The notes under the pieces are model-generated. The model was not told the DNA's origin and searched no databases. It saw only the letters and a list, made by a program, of their open reading frames with translations. From Merdimonas faecis (GTDB taxonomy: Bacteria; Bacillota; Clostridia; Lachnospirales; Lachnospiraceae), in assembly GCF_001754075.1 (NCBI RefSeq), contig NZ_MIEH01000017.1, positions 62,001 through 126,000 on the forward strand: a stretch of 64,000 nucleotides of DNA, given 5' to 3'. Position numbers and translations under genes: made by a program. Numbering within the stretch: the first letter of the stretch is position 1; each line of letters starts with the position of its first letter. Positions 7,914 through 15,374 of the stretch are shown here, one piece after another.

Positions 7914-9033
7914 GTAAAAAACTCCTTTTAAATTTCAGAAAATCAATACTGGAATACTGCAGATCTTCTCCCAGGAAGGCCCTCAGCACCGGAAGCTGAA
8001 AGTCGAAAGCGATGAGAACACCGCGATGGCCAAACAGCTTTAAGGCAGTATTGAATTTGTTGATACGTAACATGTCAAAATCATACGCAAACAGCACCAT
8101 ATCTTTTTCCGGGGTAAGGGCATCATGTTCAGTGGGCATATGTGGATCCGGTGCCAGTAAGTCGGTAATGAGCAGTTGGTTTAATCGGTTTTGCAAGTTC
8201 GGGTTACAAAGAATCTGCAGCAACACTTCCCCTTCCGGAGTGTTTGGCACGTAATGGAAGTGGTCATAGGAAGTGTCCAATGAGAAGAACGCTTTCTTGT
8301 GGCCGCCCGTGCTGGTCAACAGCCGGTATGCCATGGCCATATCCCGCCCCAGCATGATTGCGCGGATCTTTGGGATACCAGGATAGGGATTCCCGGATAA
8401 ATACTGCGTTAAAAAAGCGTTGACGCGAATTTCTGTCCGGTATTCCCATTTCATCAGAGTATCCCCGGTATTATAAAGCGAATAGGTGCAGTCGGATGAA
8501 AGAAGAACACCCATGCACCGGGAATTACGGATTTTTGTTGTATCATCTCCCAAGCGTTTGATTTCTCTAGCGGAATAGAATAGCGGGTAGCTTCGCGAGG
8601 ACCAGATACCGGCCCTTTGATCCGGTAGGAACAGCTCCGGCTTCTCATCAGGGAAAACAGGGATTCCCGCATAGAGCAGCGTAAGGTATCCTTCTGCCCT
8701 GAGATGGAGACGGAGGCGCCGGCTCTTTTCTGATCGGACTTGATTGGTGTCGGTATTCCCGGTCAGATACGGGGCGAACCGCTCGGGAGATTCCTGTAAA
8801 AGATACTCCTTGGACCGTTTTGTAAGACGGTATCCCCTAAGTTTATCCCGGTAGTGAACCCGCAGCAGCTTTTCTGATTTGAGCTGAGTAATTATTTTTT
8901 CCGCATAGGAGGAACTCGGGATAAGCCGATATAGCTGACCTGCAGGGAACTCCCCGCAAAGAGCCGTCAGCTCCAAAAGATGATAACGTGCTGAGTCCTT
9001 TAAAATAAGCATCACTCCTAAAAAAATACCCAT
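7903..9033 (-). CDS. Winged-helix protein of the element, replication-relaxation-like
   Basis: The product has 376 residues. The N-terminal 70 residues look like a winged helix (LLELTALCGEFPAGQLYRLI... KSEKLLRVHYRDKLRGYRLT), followed by a larger domain ending in LFGHRGVLIAFDFQLP. The arrangement resembles replication-relaxation family proteins that sit next to VirD4 genes in Gram-positive conjugative elements, but the match is by pattern only. The start at 9033 has CGGGAG six bases before it; an ATG at 9012 is possible but has its AGGAG too close. The ribosome site lies in the arm of a long inverted repeat (9040-9124), so translation may be controlled. It is coupled to the coupling-protein gene by an 11-bp overlap. 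Confidence 0.55.
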   Translation of the reverse strand: MGIFLGVMLILKDSARYHLLELTALCGEFPAGQLYRLIPSSSYAEKIITQLKSEKLLRVHYRDKLRGYRLTKRSKEYLLQESPERFAPYLTGNTDTNQVRSEKSRRLRLHLRAEGYLTLLYAGIPVFPDEKPELFLPDQRAGIWSSRSYPLFYSAREIKRLGDDTTKIRNSRCMGVLLSSDCTYSLYNTGDTLMKWEYRTEIRVNAFLTQYLSGNPYPGIPKIRAIMLGRDMAMAYRLLTSTGGHKKAFFSLDTSYDHFHYVPNTPEGEVLLQILCNPNLQNRLNQLLITDLLAPDPHMPTEHDALTPEKDMVLFAYDFDMLRINKFNTALKLFGHRGVLIAFDFQLPVLRAFLGEDLQYSSIDFLKFKRSFLHET

Positions 9034-9039
9034 CAGACT

Positions 9040-9124
9040 CCCGACTTGGGTAAATCTGGCGGGCGGATAGTAGGCGACGAAACAGAGAATATCGTGGTTT
9101 TCTGTAATCCTTACCCATGTCGGG
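9040..9124 (-). promoter_or_regulatory. Long-range stem covering a ribosome binding site
   Basis: Arms 9040-9053 and 9111-9124 pair at 13 of 14 positions (minus strand CCCGACATGGGTAA with TTACCCAAGTCGGG). The downstream arm includes the GGGAG ribosome site of the gene starting at 9033. The 57-nt loop contains a further small hairpin, CAGA...TCTG. It lies directly after a terminator-like hairpin, so the leader could switch between states. Confidence 0.5.
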
Positions 9125-9154
9125 AAAAAAACGGCGGAAATCAGGAAATTTCCG
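9125..9154 (-). terminator. Terminator or attenuator overlapping the DUF6100 stop codon
   Basis: On the minus strand CGGAAAT and ATTTCCG form a stem (9135-9154) followed by GCCG and seven T residues (9125-9131). The DUF6100 stop at 9141 lies inside it, and the next gene of the run starts 92 bp on, so partial termination is likely. Confidence 0.6.
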
Positions 9155-9758
9155 ATAGGTCAGAAACCTGGTCTTTTCTGCTCCGAAGCCATGCGGGGAA
9201 TAGGGATTTCTCCATGATGTTGATCAAGGTGTAGTCCTCATCCCCTAAGTTGGTGGTATGGTAAGAGTCGCAGTAAATCCCACTGTCATCCTTTAGGACA
9301 AAAGGGGATATAGTATCCAGGATTTGTTTAAATTCCATGTTGTCATAATCCCGGATGCGTCGGAGCGGAAGTTTTCGGTCATATACCTGGATAAAGCATA
9401 CGACGCAGTCGGTGAAAACCGGGATCGGATGTTCTGCCAGGTAGGATTTGATCCCGCAGTACAAGGGATCATTAATGTAACCAATATTTGCGCGTGTTTT
9501 CCGTTTGGGAAGCAGTCCGGGCAACCGGATGATTAGAAGGTTGCCGTCTGTACGAAACTGGATTCCCTGTGCTTTTACAGCTCGATCCATATATTCCGGC
9601 TTCGGAAGGACAGCTGTAGTAAAAATAATATTCCGCAGCTGACATGCCAGGTGTTCCGCTCTTAGAGCTGCGTCGGTACTGAGTGCTTCGTAATTGGCCG
9701 GATATTTCCGGATATCCGTCATTTTCATTGCGAAAATGGTGTTTTTCAGCTTATCCAT
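9141..9758 (-). CDS. DUF6100-like protein of conjugative elements
   Basis: The product has 205 residues from the ATG at 9758. The sequence (LKNTIFAMKMTDIRKYP... STDAALRAEHLACQLRNII... VRIRDYDN-type core RRIRDYDNMEFKQILDTIS) resembles the DUF6100 family found in Firmicute conjugative elements; function unknown. No membrane segment or catalytic motif is seen. Coding-like sequence continues upstream in frame (TTELLQRIETIEDG) up to an ATA at 9806. That ATA overlaps the TAG stop of the preceding gene and has AGGAGG in front, so translation may begin there on a non-standard codon. It is transcribed with DUF5697. Confidence 0.65.
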   Translation of the reverse strand: MDKLKNTIFAMKMTDIRKYPANYEALSTDAALRAEHLACQLRNIIFTTAVLPKPEYMDRAVKAQGIQFRTDGNLLIIRLPGLLPKRKTRANIGYINDPLYCGIKSYLAEHPIPVFTDCVVCFIQVYDRKLPLRRIRDYDNMEFKQILDTISPFVLKDDSGIYCDSYHTTNLGDEDYTLINIMEKSLFPAWLRSRKDQVSDLSEIS

Positions 9759-9802
9759 TCCATCCTCAATGGTTTCGATACGCTGTAGAAGTTCTGTGGT
9801 GT

Positions 9803-10339
9803 CTATGAGTCATCTCCTCCTTTCTGGTAATAGTTGACTGTTCCATCCAGTGCGACTACACAGTAGGCAAGTACATGGGGAATATGGAGTTTTCGTGTCT
9901 GATCCGGAGTCGAGACAATGACCAACCGTTTGACGTCGGTTGTCTGTTTTTCGAGCAATCGGTTAAAGAGAATTTCTTTGCCCTCCGGAACATAGATGAT
10001 TTCATATTCCGCTTCGCAGGAGAAGAAATTAATCGCAACGGGAAATTCTCCGCAGGTATGATAAACGACAGTCTTTTTAAAATCCAGCATAACCCAGTAA
10101 GCAGCGATCATTCCCTCATCTGCTTTTTCAGCAGCCCCCGGGCAATCCAAGAGCAGATTTTTGTCAGGATCGTAATAGATACGCCCCTGTTTCAACAGAT
10201 TTCGGATCAGACGTTTCATCGAATCCTGTTTCTTGTAGAAGCTGCGGATGACCTGTTCATAAGTGAGCGCATGGTAAGTGGTGATGATGCGTAAGAGGGA
10301 AGCCCCTTCTTGTCTATAGATTTCTTCTCGTGTTTTCAT
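9803..10339 (-). CDS. DUF5697-like protein of conjugative elements
   Basis: The product has 178 residues from the ATG at 10339, with AAAGGAG eight bases upstream. The start MKTREEIYRQEGASLLRIIT, a likely small winged-helix region (LTYEQVIRSFYKKQDSMKRL), and a second half with LDFKKTVVYH and EYEIIYVPEG resemble the DUF5697 family, which sits next to DUF6100 in Clostridial elements. The role is unknown; DNA binding by the N-terminal part is an inference. It is the first gene after the repeat array at 10361-10470 and is therefore likely to be controlled through it. Confidence 0.65.
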   Translation of the reverse strand: MKTREEIYRQEGASLLRIITTYHALTYEQVIRSFYKKQDSMKRLIRNLLKQGRIYYDPDKNLLLDCPGAAEKADEGMIAAYWVMLDFKKTVVYHTCGEFPVAINFFSCEAEYEIIYVPEGKEILFNRLLEKQTTDVKRLVIVSTPDQTRKLHIPHVLAYCVVALDGTVNYYQKGGDDS

Positions 10340-10360
10340 CGTAAATTCTCCTTTGCCTTC

Positions 10361-10470
10361 GTTTATACGTGTAGATATACGTGGTTTACACGTAAGAATT
10401 TATACGTTCAGTTTACGTACAAGTTTGTGTGTAGGGCAGTGTTCCTTGAAATATCAGTGGTTTACGGGTA
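10361..10470. repeat. Array of phased ACGT-centred repeats upstream of DUF5697
   Basis: Five copies of a GTTTAyACGTr-like unit lie at 10361, 10372, 10384, 10398 and 10410, with a variant at 10460. Their ACGT cores are 12, 11, 14 and 11 bp apart, about one helical turn. The position 22-80 bp upstream of the DUF5697 start fits either operators for a cooperative regulator or iterons of a replication origin. Confidence 0.65.
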
Positions 10471-10472
10471 CA

Positions 10473-10496
10473 AAAAAAGCACCGTCTACGGGTGCT
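10473..10496 (-). terminator. Terminator of the two-gene regulator transcript
   Basis: On the minus strand AGCACC, a 7-nt loop and GGTGCT (10479-10496) are followed by seven T residues (10472-10478). It ends the transcript of the genes at 12279-10551 and separates it from the DUF5697 transcript. Confidence 0.7.
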
Positions 10497-10550
10497 GAAA
10501 AAATGTGAAAACTATAAGCATGATAATTGTAGCACTGCTGGATTTCCAAT

Positions 10551-11123
10551 TCAATCGCATTGTTGTGCCAATGTACTGCCAGTTTGCAGCGTTTCCGTTT
10601 CCGGGAAAAACTGCTCCAGCAGATGAATGGTTTCATTGGCGGTAAACCCCCATAAGATTGTGCTGAGTGCTTCTATGGCAGCATGTCGTCTGCGGTAAAA
10701 GGTACGATAAGAGAGCCGGTCGATATGCGGCGCAAGTCGGTCCAGGATTTCATCCGTGTTTTGCAGTTCCTGCGGGGAGAGGAAGGAATAGTAGAGAATC
10801 CAGTAGTATTGTTCCCCGTATTTATGGTTGCACCGCAACAGATCTACCGCAGAATCAAGGAGTTTGAGCATTTTATTGCTTTTCTCAATACTCTTTGCAC
10901 GTTCTTCGATATCCGTGCCGCTTAAATCGGCTCCTGCTGAGTAGATCGAATCAAGGAAACGATCTATGGAGGATCCGTAATCAAGCTGAAATTGCGTCTC
11001 AAGTTGATGTACCACCACTTTTAGGCTATATGTGGCATCGCGATAGTGTTTTAAAAACTGATAGGTATTATGGTATCTTGGGTCTTCCTTTGGGGAGATA
11101 TGATTTTTCATTGTTCTAGGCAT
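10551..11123 (-). CDS. ArpU/RinA-like late regulator homologue
   Basis: The product has 190 residues from the ATG at 11123, which has AGGAGG eight bases upstream; the ATG at 11129 is too close to the same site. The C-terminal part (LSYRTFYRRRHAAIEALSTILWG) looks like a sigma-region-4-type helix-turn-helix. The overall helical layout (LDSAVDLLRCNHKYGEQYYWILYYSFLS) resembles ArpU/RinA-type transcription activators of phages and mobile elements. This assignment is by resemblance only. The start overlaps the upstream gene by eight bases, so the two are co-translated. It could act at the repeat array at 10361-10470. Confidence 0.5.
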   Translation of the reverse strand: MPRTMKNHISPKEDPRYHNTYQFLKHYRDATYSLKVVVHQLETQFQLDYGSSIDRFLDSIYSAGADLSGTDIEERAKSIEKSNKMLKLLDSAVDLLRCNHKYGEQYYWILYYSFLSPQELQNTDEILDRLAPHIDRLSYRTFYRRRHAAIEALSTILWGFTANETIHLLEQFFPETETLQTGSTLAQQCD

Positions 11124-12279
11124 GAGCATAGCCTCCTTTCAAATTCACAGTGGGTATTTGGGTAAATAGAGTGGGCGGATCTTCCTTTGGGGACAGGGAT
11201 AATTCAAATCGATAGGCCGTGTTTCCATAAGGACAGATAATTTCAAGACTGTATATACTGTTTAGTCTTCCTCCGCTGTCTGATAACCGAGATAATTGGT
11301 AGCGGGCTCTTTTGCACTGACAGCAGGGGAGCCCTTGTGTTTGCAGGAGATTTGCCAGTTTTTCGATGACGTAATGAAGTACCGGTTTTGGAACGCTATC
11401 CGTTTCATCTGAAATGCTGATCTGTTCTGCGATATCTGGTTCTGAAACGCTGTCAGGGTCATCCGGTATCTGAATGGGAAGGCTTAAGGCAAGCGCAACC
11501 TCTTCTTTGTCGATGAGAACATCGCTGACGGAAAACATAGTAGATAGATAGTTGTTTAAGTAGATAATGCTGCCGTGTGAGCCGGAAAAAGGAATCAATG
11601 TGAGCAGATCCAAGGCATCCATTTTTTTCAGGATACGGCAGACTGTTGCCCGGGACCGACCCCAGCGTTCTGAAAGTTCTGTATAATTTGTCACCGGATT
11701 TCCGGTATGGTTTCGAAAGTATACGACCGGTCCCAGGTCAGATCCCTGTACGTGGATGTCGTTGTAGATGGCGTGGATCCAGAGATCCAACAAGATGTCC
11801 ATTTCGGAACATTTACCTATACTGATCAACTCATAGACTTTTGTGATTGGAAAAAAGAAAAATCCGGTGTCCTTTTGACAAGGGTAACTATATCCGAGAA
11901 TCGTATTTTCCGTTTTCCAGTCCAGGATTGAGAACTTGACCAGTCGATTCTTGCCAAGAAGAGTATAAGAAACATAATGTTGCTCTTCGAGAAATTGCAA
12001 CACAGAGATTACCTGGTGATGAAAGCGGAAACGAAATGCTTCCTGTAATTCTGAGATGGGACAGATCCATTCACCGGCCTGAAGAGTATATGACATGCCT
12101 TCCAGTCTTCGGCGGGACATCCGGTAATTCGCATATGAGCAAAGCACGATGTAATAAAAAAGATAGGAGCCTCCGTTAGTACGGATGTTCCTATCTTCCA
12201 TAAGATTTCGGATAAATGACCGGTAGATCCGGCAACGTGGATAATCCACGATTTGTTTTATTTCTAATTGGTATTGCAT
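11116..12279 (-). CDS. Winged-helix DNA-binding protein near the element boundary
   Basis: The product has 387 residues from the ATG at 12279, with GGAGG ten bases upstream. A helix-turn-helix is visible near residues 195-225 (NYTELSERWGRSRATVCRILKKMDALDLL), with a second possible one near 75-115. A cysteine pair pattern (CCQCKRARYQ) lies in the C-terminal part. I do not recognise the family; element-borne replication or control proteins of this size are common. It is the gene nearest the attachment site and heads its transcript. A perfect 16-bp palindrome just upstream (12297-12312) is a likely operator, perhaps for autoregulation. Confidence 0.5.
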   Translation of the reverse strand: MQYQLEIKQIVDYPRCRIYRSFIRNLMEDRNIRTNGGSYLFYYIVLCSYANYRMSRRRLEGMSYTLQAGEWICPISELQEAFRFRFHHQVISVLQFLEEQHYVSYTLLGKNRLVKFSILDWKTENTILGYSYPCQKDTGFFFFPITKVYELISIGKCSEMDILLDLWIHAIYNDIHVQGSDLGPVVYFRNHTGNPVTNYTELSERWGRSRATVCRILKKMDALDLLTLIPFSGSHGSIIYLNNYLSTMFSVSDVLIDKEEVALALSLPIQIPDDPDSVSEPDIAEQISISDETDSVPKPVLHYVIEKLANLLQTQGLPCCQCKRARYQLSRLSDSGGRLNSIYSLEIICPYGNTAYRFELSLSPKEDPPTLFTQIPTVNLKGGYAHA

Positions 12280-12296
12280 ATAATTTGATCCTCCAG

Positions 12297-12312
12297 CTTA
12301 ATTGTAATTAAG
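12297..12312. promoter_or_regulatory. Perfect 16-bp palindrome, candidate operator
   Basis: CTTAATTGTAATTAAG is fully self-complementary in its arms and sits just upstream of the ribosome site of the gene starting at 12279. The rest of 12313-12532 is AT-rich with no gene; it holds an imperfect dyad AGGTAA...TTACCT at 12406-12427. Confidence 0.45.
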
Positions 12313-12532
12313 ATATTAAATTTTCTAAACAACGTAGACGAAAGGTAAGTTATAGGATATAATGAATTAAATTTCTAAGGCACAGCTATTGCAGATAAAT
12401 GGCACAGGTAAGTTTGGGAAATTACCTTAGTTGGCATGACTGCTCGGTTTGAATTGGTGAAAATAGGGTGAACTTAAGGTGGACACATTTTAAATTCCCC
12501 AGAGTTTTAGCGGGTTCCGAGGACTTTTTTGT

Positions 12533-12577
12533 GGGTCTGCAACACCCTGATTCACCGGTTCAAATCCGGTCTGCGCC
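12533..12577 (+). other. Attachment-site scar: 3' fragment of tRNA-Cys
   Basis: These 45 bases read as the 3' portion of a tRNA. They contain half an anticodon stem, the loop CTGCAAC with anticodon GCA, the matching 3' strand ACCC, variable region TGATTC, a T arm ACCGG-TTCAAAT-CCGGT and acceptor strand CTGCGCC. The next base, T12578, fits the U73 discriminator of tRNA-Cys. No tRNA 5' half precedes it: stem pairing fails one base upstream of 12533. This is the expected product of an element integrating in tRNA-Cys, with the intact gene at the other end. The crossover core therefore extends from about 12533. Confidence 0.8.
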
Positions 12578-12599
12578 TTTTAAATAAGTACATTTTATA

Positions 12600-12633
12600 G
12601 AAGCTGAAGGAAATATTCCCTTCAGCTTTTTTT
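12600..12633 (+). terminator. Former terminator of the tRNA-Cys gene
   Basis: AGCTGAAGG and CCTTCAGCT form a stem followed by eight T residues. It stands 23 bp after the tRNA fragment and probably ended the tRNA-Cys transcript before integration. Confidence 0.8.
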
Positions 12634-12729
12634 AGAACTTGTTTAGGAATCATTAAGCGGAAACTGAGAAAATTTAGGAGAAAGCAAAAACGCCGGGCGG
12701 ATGCACCGGCAGAAAGATTGGGGAAAACT

Positions 12730-13458
12730 ATGAAAGAGAGACAAAGGCTGACAAATATTTTGATTATTGAAGATGACGAGGATATCCGCGAGGGAGTGAG
12801 GATCCTGCTGGAGGGAGAACAATACCAGGTACAGGAGGCGGAAAACGGGAGAAAGGGTCTGCAGCTGCTTACAAAAGATACAGATCTTGTAATTCTCGAC
12901 ATTATGATGCCGGGCATGTCAGGATTTAAAACCTGCGAGGAAATCCGGAAGATATCCTATGTACCGGTCCTGTTCCTGACAGCCAAATCTCAGGAGTCCG
13001 ACAAGCTTCTGGGGCTGATGGCCGGGGGAGACGATTATCTGGCAAAACCCTTTTCTTATGCAGAACTGCTGGGGAGAGTCAAAGCTCTTCTCAGGCGTTA
13101 CCAGTTTTATAAAGGCAAGGAAGAGCCTAAAAAGATGGAGCAGGATTCCTTTATAGACCTGGCGGGCATCCGGATCAACGAATCTTTTAATGAGGTGTAT
13201 GTAAGAGGCGAGGCGGTTGAACTGTCAGAGCTGGAGTATCAGATCCTGCTGCTCTTGATGCGCCATCCGCGGAAAATATTTTCAGCGCAGAATCTTTATG
13301 AAAGCGTGTGGAATGAGCCCTATTTTTATAACTGCAGCAGTACGGTCATGGTACATATCCGGAGACTGCGGGTAAAGATTGAGGAGGATGCGCAGAATCC
13401 CAGACATATTGTGACAGTATGGGGGAAAGGATATCGGTTTGGAACATATGAGGAATAA
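12730..13458 (+). CDS. OmpR/PhoB-family response regulator
   Basis: The product has 242 residues from the ATG at 12730 (GGGG seven bases upstream); an in-frame TTG at 12718 is less likely. The receiver domain has the acidic pair IIEDDED, the phospho-acceptor in LVILDIMMPG, the conserved T in LFLTAKS and K in YLAKPFS. The C-terminal winged helix is of the OmpR type (SELEYQILLLLMRHP... STVMVHIRRLRVKIEED... VWGKGYRFG). It is phosphorylated by the kinase encoded next, whose start overlaps by 11 bases. It is the first host gene beyond the attachment site, resembles VanR-like regulators, and its targets are not evident from the neighbours. Confidence 0.9.
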   Translation: MKERQRLTNILIIEDDEDIREGVRILLEGEQYQVQEAENGRKGLQLLTKDTDLVILDIMMPGMSGFKTCEEIRKISYVPVLFLTAKSQESDKLLGLMAGGDDYLAKPFSYAELLGRVKALLRRYQFYKGKEEPKKMEQDSFIDLAGIRINESFNEVYVRGEAVELSELEYQILLLLMRHPRKIFSAQNLYESVWNEPYFYNCSSTVMVHIRRLRVKIEEDAQNPRHIVTVWGKGYRFGTYEE

Positions 13459-14764
13459 ACAGACATCGATCTATATGAGGCTGACCAGGCTGCTCTTGAT
13501 GGCGGCATGCATTTCCGCTGTCTTTTTTGCCCTGCTGGATCTGGTGGAAGGACATGTGATCAGCCTTTATCTCAGGAATTCGGACTATATCGGACAAAAG
13601 AGACAGGAGCAGCTGGAAAGCCTTCAGGATTATATCACAGACCATAAGCTTTACAGTGAAAACATATATGAACTCCGGGGCTGGCTGAAAACCCAGCCGG
13701 CGGTAGCGCTGCAGATTTTTATGGATGGAGAGCTGATCTATGATTCCTATTTCCAGGAGGCGGACGGCAGCTGGGAAGTGGGCAGTGATGAGAATTTCCG
13801 GTCGGAGCATCTTAGCACGGTGGAGCTGGGAGATGGTGAAGCGGCAGTATTTTTAAGGGGCTTTTATGTCTATCATTTTTATACCTATGCCTTTATCGTG
13901 GAAATCATCCTGTCATCTGGCGTGTTCGTGCTGATCGTGCTTGCGGGGATCCAGAAGACGATCCGCTATATCCGCAGGCTGCAGTCAGAGATTGAGATCC
14001 TGGAAGGCGGAGACCTGGACTATTCTATTACCGTCAGCGGAAGAGACGAGCTGGCCTCGCTGGCGGCAGGACTGGATGCCATGAGAGTTTCCCTGAAAGA
14101 ACAGATGGAGGAAGATGCAAAGCTGACGGCGGCATACCGAAAACTGGTAACAGAAGTTTCTCATGATCTGAGGACACCGTTGACCTCGCTGATGATCTAT
14201 ACCGAAATCCTGCGGCAGGGAGATATGGAAGACAAAGAGCAGCTGGAAAATTATATTGACAAGATCCACAGAAAAGCGCATCAGATCAAAATACTTTCGG
14301 ATCATATTTTTGAATATTCTCTGGTCAGCGGTCGGGAAGAGATTGAGCTGGAGGAGGCGGAGGATATGGGGCTGATCTTTTACGACAGCCTGTCTGAGAT
14401 GGCGGCCTACTTAGAGCAACAGGGATATGGTGTGACCCGCAGGCTTCAATGGAATGGCTGCAGGATACGGATCAACCAGGAATATATCAGCAGGATTCTG
14501 GACAATATTACATCAAACATTCTTAAATATGCAAGACAGGACGCCCCGGTCCAGATTGGAACAGTAAAGGCCGAGGAGGAAGAAGCTGCCGGAATCTATT
14601 TTGAGAACCGGATTGAAAAGGATGTGGATGACAGAGAAAGCACAAAGATCGGGATCCAGAGCGTGGAGAAGATGATGCAGAAGATGGGCGGCTACTGCCA
14701 GGTGGAAAAAGAGGAGGAGCTGTTTAAGATCACGCTGTGGTTTCCGGCGGTCAGGGAAGAGTAG
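13448..14764 (+). CDS. Sensor histidine kinase
   Basis: The product has 438 residues from the ATG at 13448, inside the end of the response-regulator gene. Layout: membrane helix near residues 12-34, an extracellular sensor of about 95 residues, a second helix near 140-162, a HAMP linker, then a HisKA helix with the phospho-acceptor in VSHDLRTPLT. The ATPase domain has an N box (ILDNITSNILKYA), but the usual glycine-rich DxGxG loop is not recognisable. The segment FENRIEKDVDDRESTKIGIQ takes its place before KMMQKMGG. Such shortened lids occur in several Clostridial VanS-like kinases. The signal is unknown. Confidence 0.88.
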   Translation: MRNKQTSIYMRLTRLLLMAACISAVFFALLDLVEGHVISLYLRNSDYIGQKRQEQLESLQDYITDHKLYSENIYELRGWLKTQPAVALQIFMDGELIYDSYFQEADGSWEVGSDENFRSEHLSTVELGDGEAAVFLRGFYVYHFYTYAFIVEIILSSGVFVLIVLAGIQKTIRYIRRLQSEIEILEGGDLDYSITVSGRDELASLAAGLDAMRVSLKEQMEEDAKLTAAYRKLVTEVSHDLRTPLTSLMIYTEILRQGDMEDKEQLENYIDKIHRKAHQIKILSDHIFEYSLVSGREEIELEEAEDMGLIFYDSLSEMAAYLEQQGYGVTRRLQWNGCRIRINQEYISRILDNITSNILKYARQDAPVQIGTVKAEEEEAAGIYFENRIEKDVDDRESTKIGIQSVEKMMQKMGGYCQVEKEEELFKITLWFPAVREE

Positions 14765-14789
14765 GGCGGCTTGGAATCTTCCTGTCTGA

Positions 14790-14826
14790 AAATAAAAAGG
14801 GAAAGGAACAAAAGCGTCCTTTCCCT
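14790..14826 (-). terminator. Terminator of the 14849-15289 gene
   Basis: AGGGAAAGGA (14798-14807) and TCCTTTCCCT (14817-14826) form a perfect 10-bp stem. On the minus strand it is followed by TTTTTATTTT. The stem may also slow transcripts from the kinase side. Confidence 0.75.
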
Positions 14827-14848
14827 GAATGTCTGTGTTTTATATGTA

Positions 14849-15289
14849 TTATCTTCCGCGCAGTCTGGCGAAAAAGCCCTTCTTCTTCTGAGGGGTATCC
14901 AATGGACCGCGGATACCTTTGACTGCGGTGATATAGATGCCGCTGACGGTTGCCTTGACTTCCTTTTTCACTGGAATCAGTGGGAAAACCTCTGCATCAC
15001 ACATCAGAGTCATGATCTTCGGGCCTACCTTAGCCTTCACTACCGGCACCTTGGAGCGGCGCAGGTATTTTGGAGTGCTTTCCAGTACAATGGGAGGGAA
15101 ATCGGCGTCTTTCAGACGCATCTTGCCCTTGTCGATGATCAGCATGGACATGGTCTGGGCCATGGCATCGATCTGCTCCTGCTGTTCTGCCTGCTTCTTT
15201 TCAGCTCTTTTACCCAAGAAATATAAAACGATACATGCAACGATTAATATTACCAATATCACAAGTAATACGATGGTTAACGTACTCAC
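14849..15289 (-). CDS. Membrane-anchored protein of unknown function
   Basis: The product has 146 residues from a GTG at 15289, which has AGGAGG seven bases upstream; an ATG at 15307 would place the ribosome site inside the coding region. Residues about 3-27 form one membrane helix (TLTIVLLVILVILIVACIVL). A charged coiled-coil stretch rich in Gln and Glu and a C-terminal beta-rich domain (VPVVKAKVGPKIMTLMCDAE) follow, ending in a basic KKKGFFARLRGR tail. I do not recognise the family. It stands alone with its own terminator between the kinase and cls. Confidence 0.65.
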   Translation of the reverse strand: MSTLTIVLLVILVILIVACIVLYFLGKRAEKKQAEQQEQIDAMAQTMSMLIIDKGKMRLKDADFPPIVLESTPKYLRRSKVPVVKAKVGPKIMTLMCDAEVFPLIPVKKEVKATVSGIYITAVKGIRGPLDTPQKKKGFFARLRGR

Positions 15290-15374
15290 GACAGACCTCC
15301 TGTTCATTCAAAATTTCACGCCATTTATTGTATCATTGTTTCCGGACAAGTGCAAGAGATTTGCGATTATAGGG

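Noticed and set aside
10480-10636. Short ORF over the start of the regulator terminator
   Set aside because: Lies across the terminator stem and is a shadow of the ArpU-like gene end.
12480-12577. A complete tRNA-Cys gene
   Set aside because: No acceptor 5' strand, D arm or full anticodon stem can be formed upstream of 12533.
1-12577. Relaxase or integrase gene in the element part
   Set aside because: No relaxase HUH motif or tyrosine/serine recombinase motif is visible; they are presumably left of the window.
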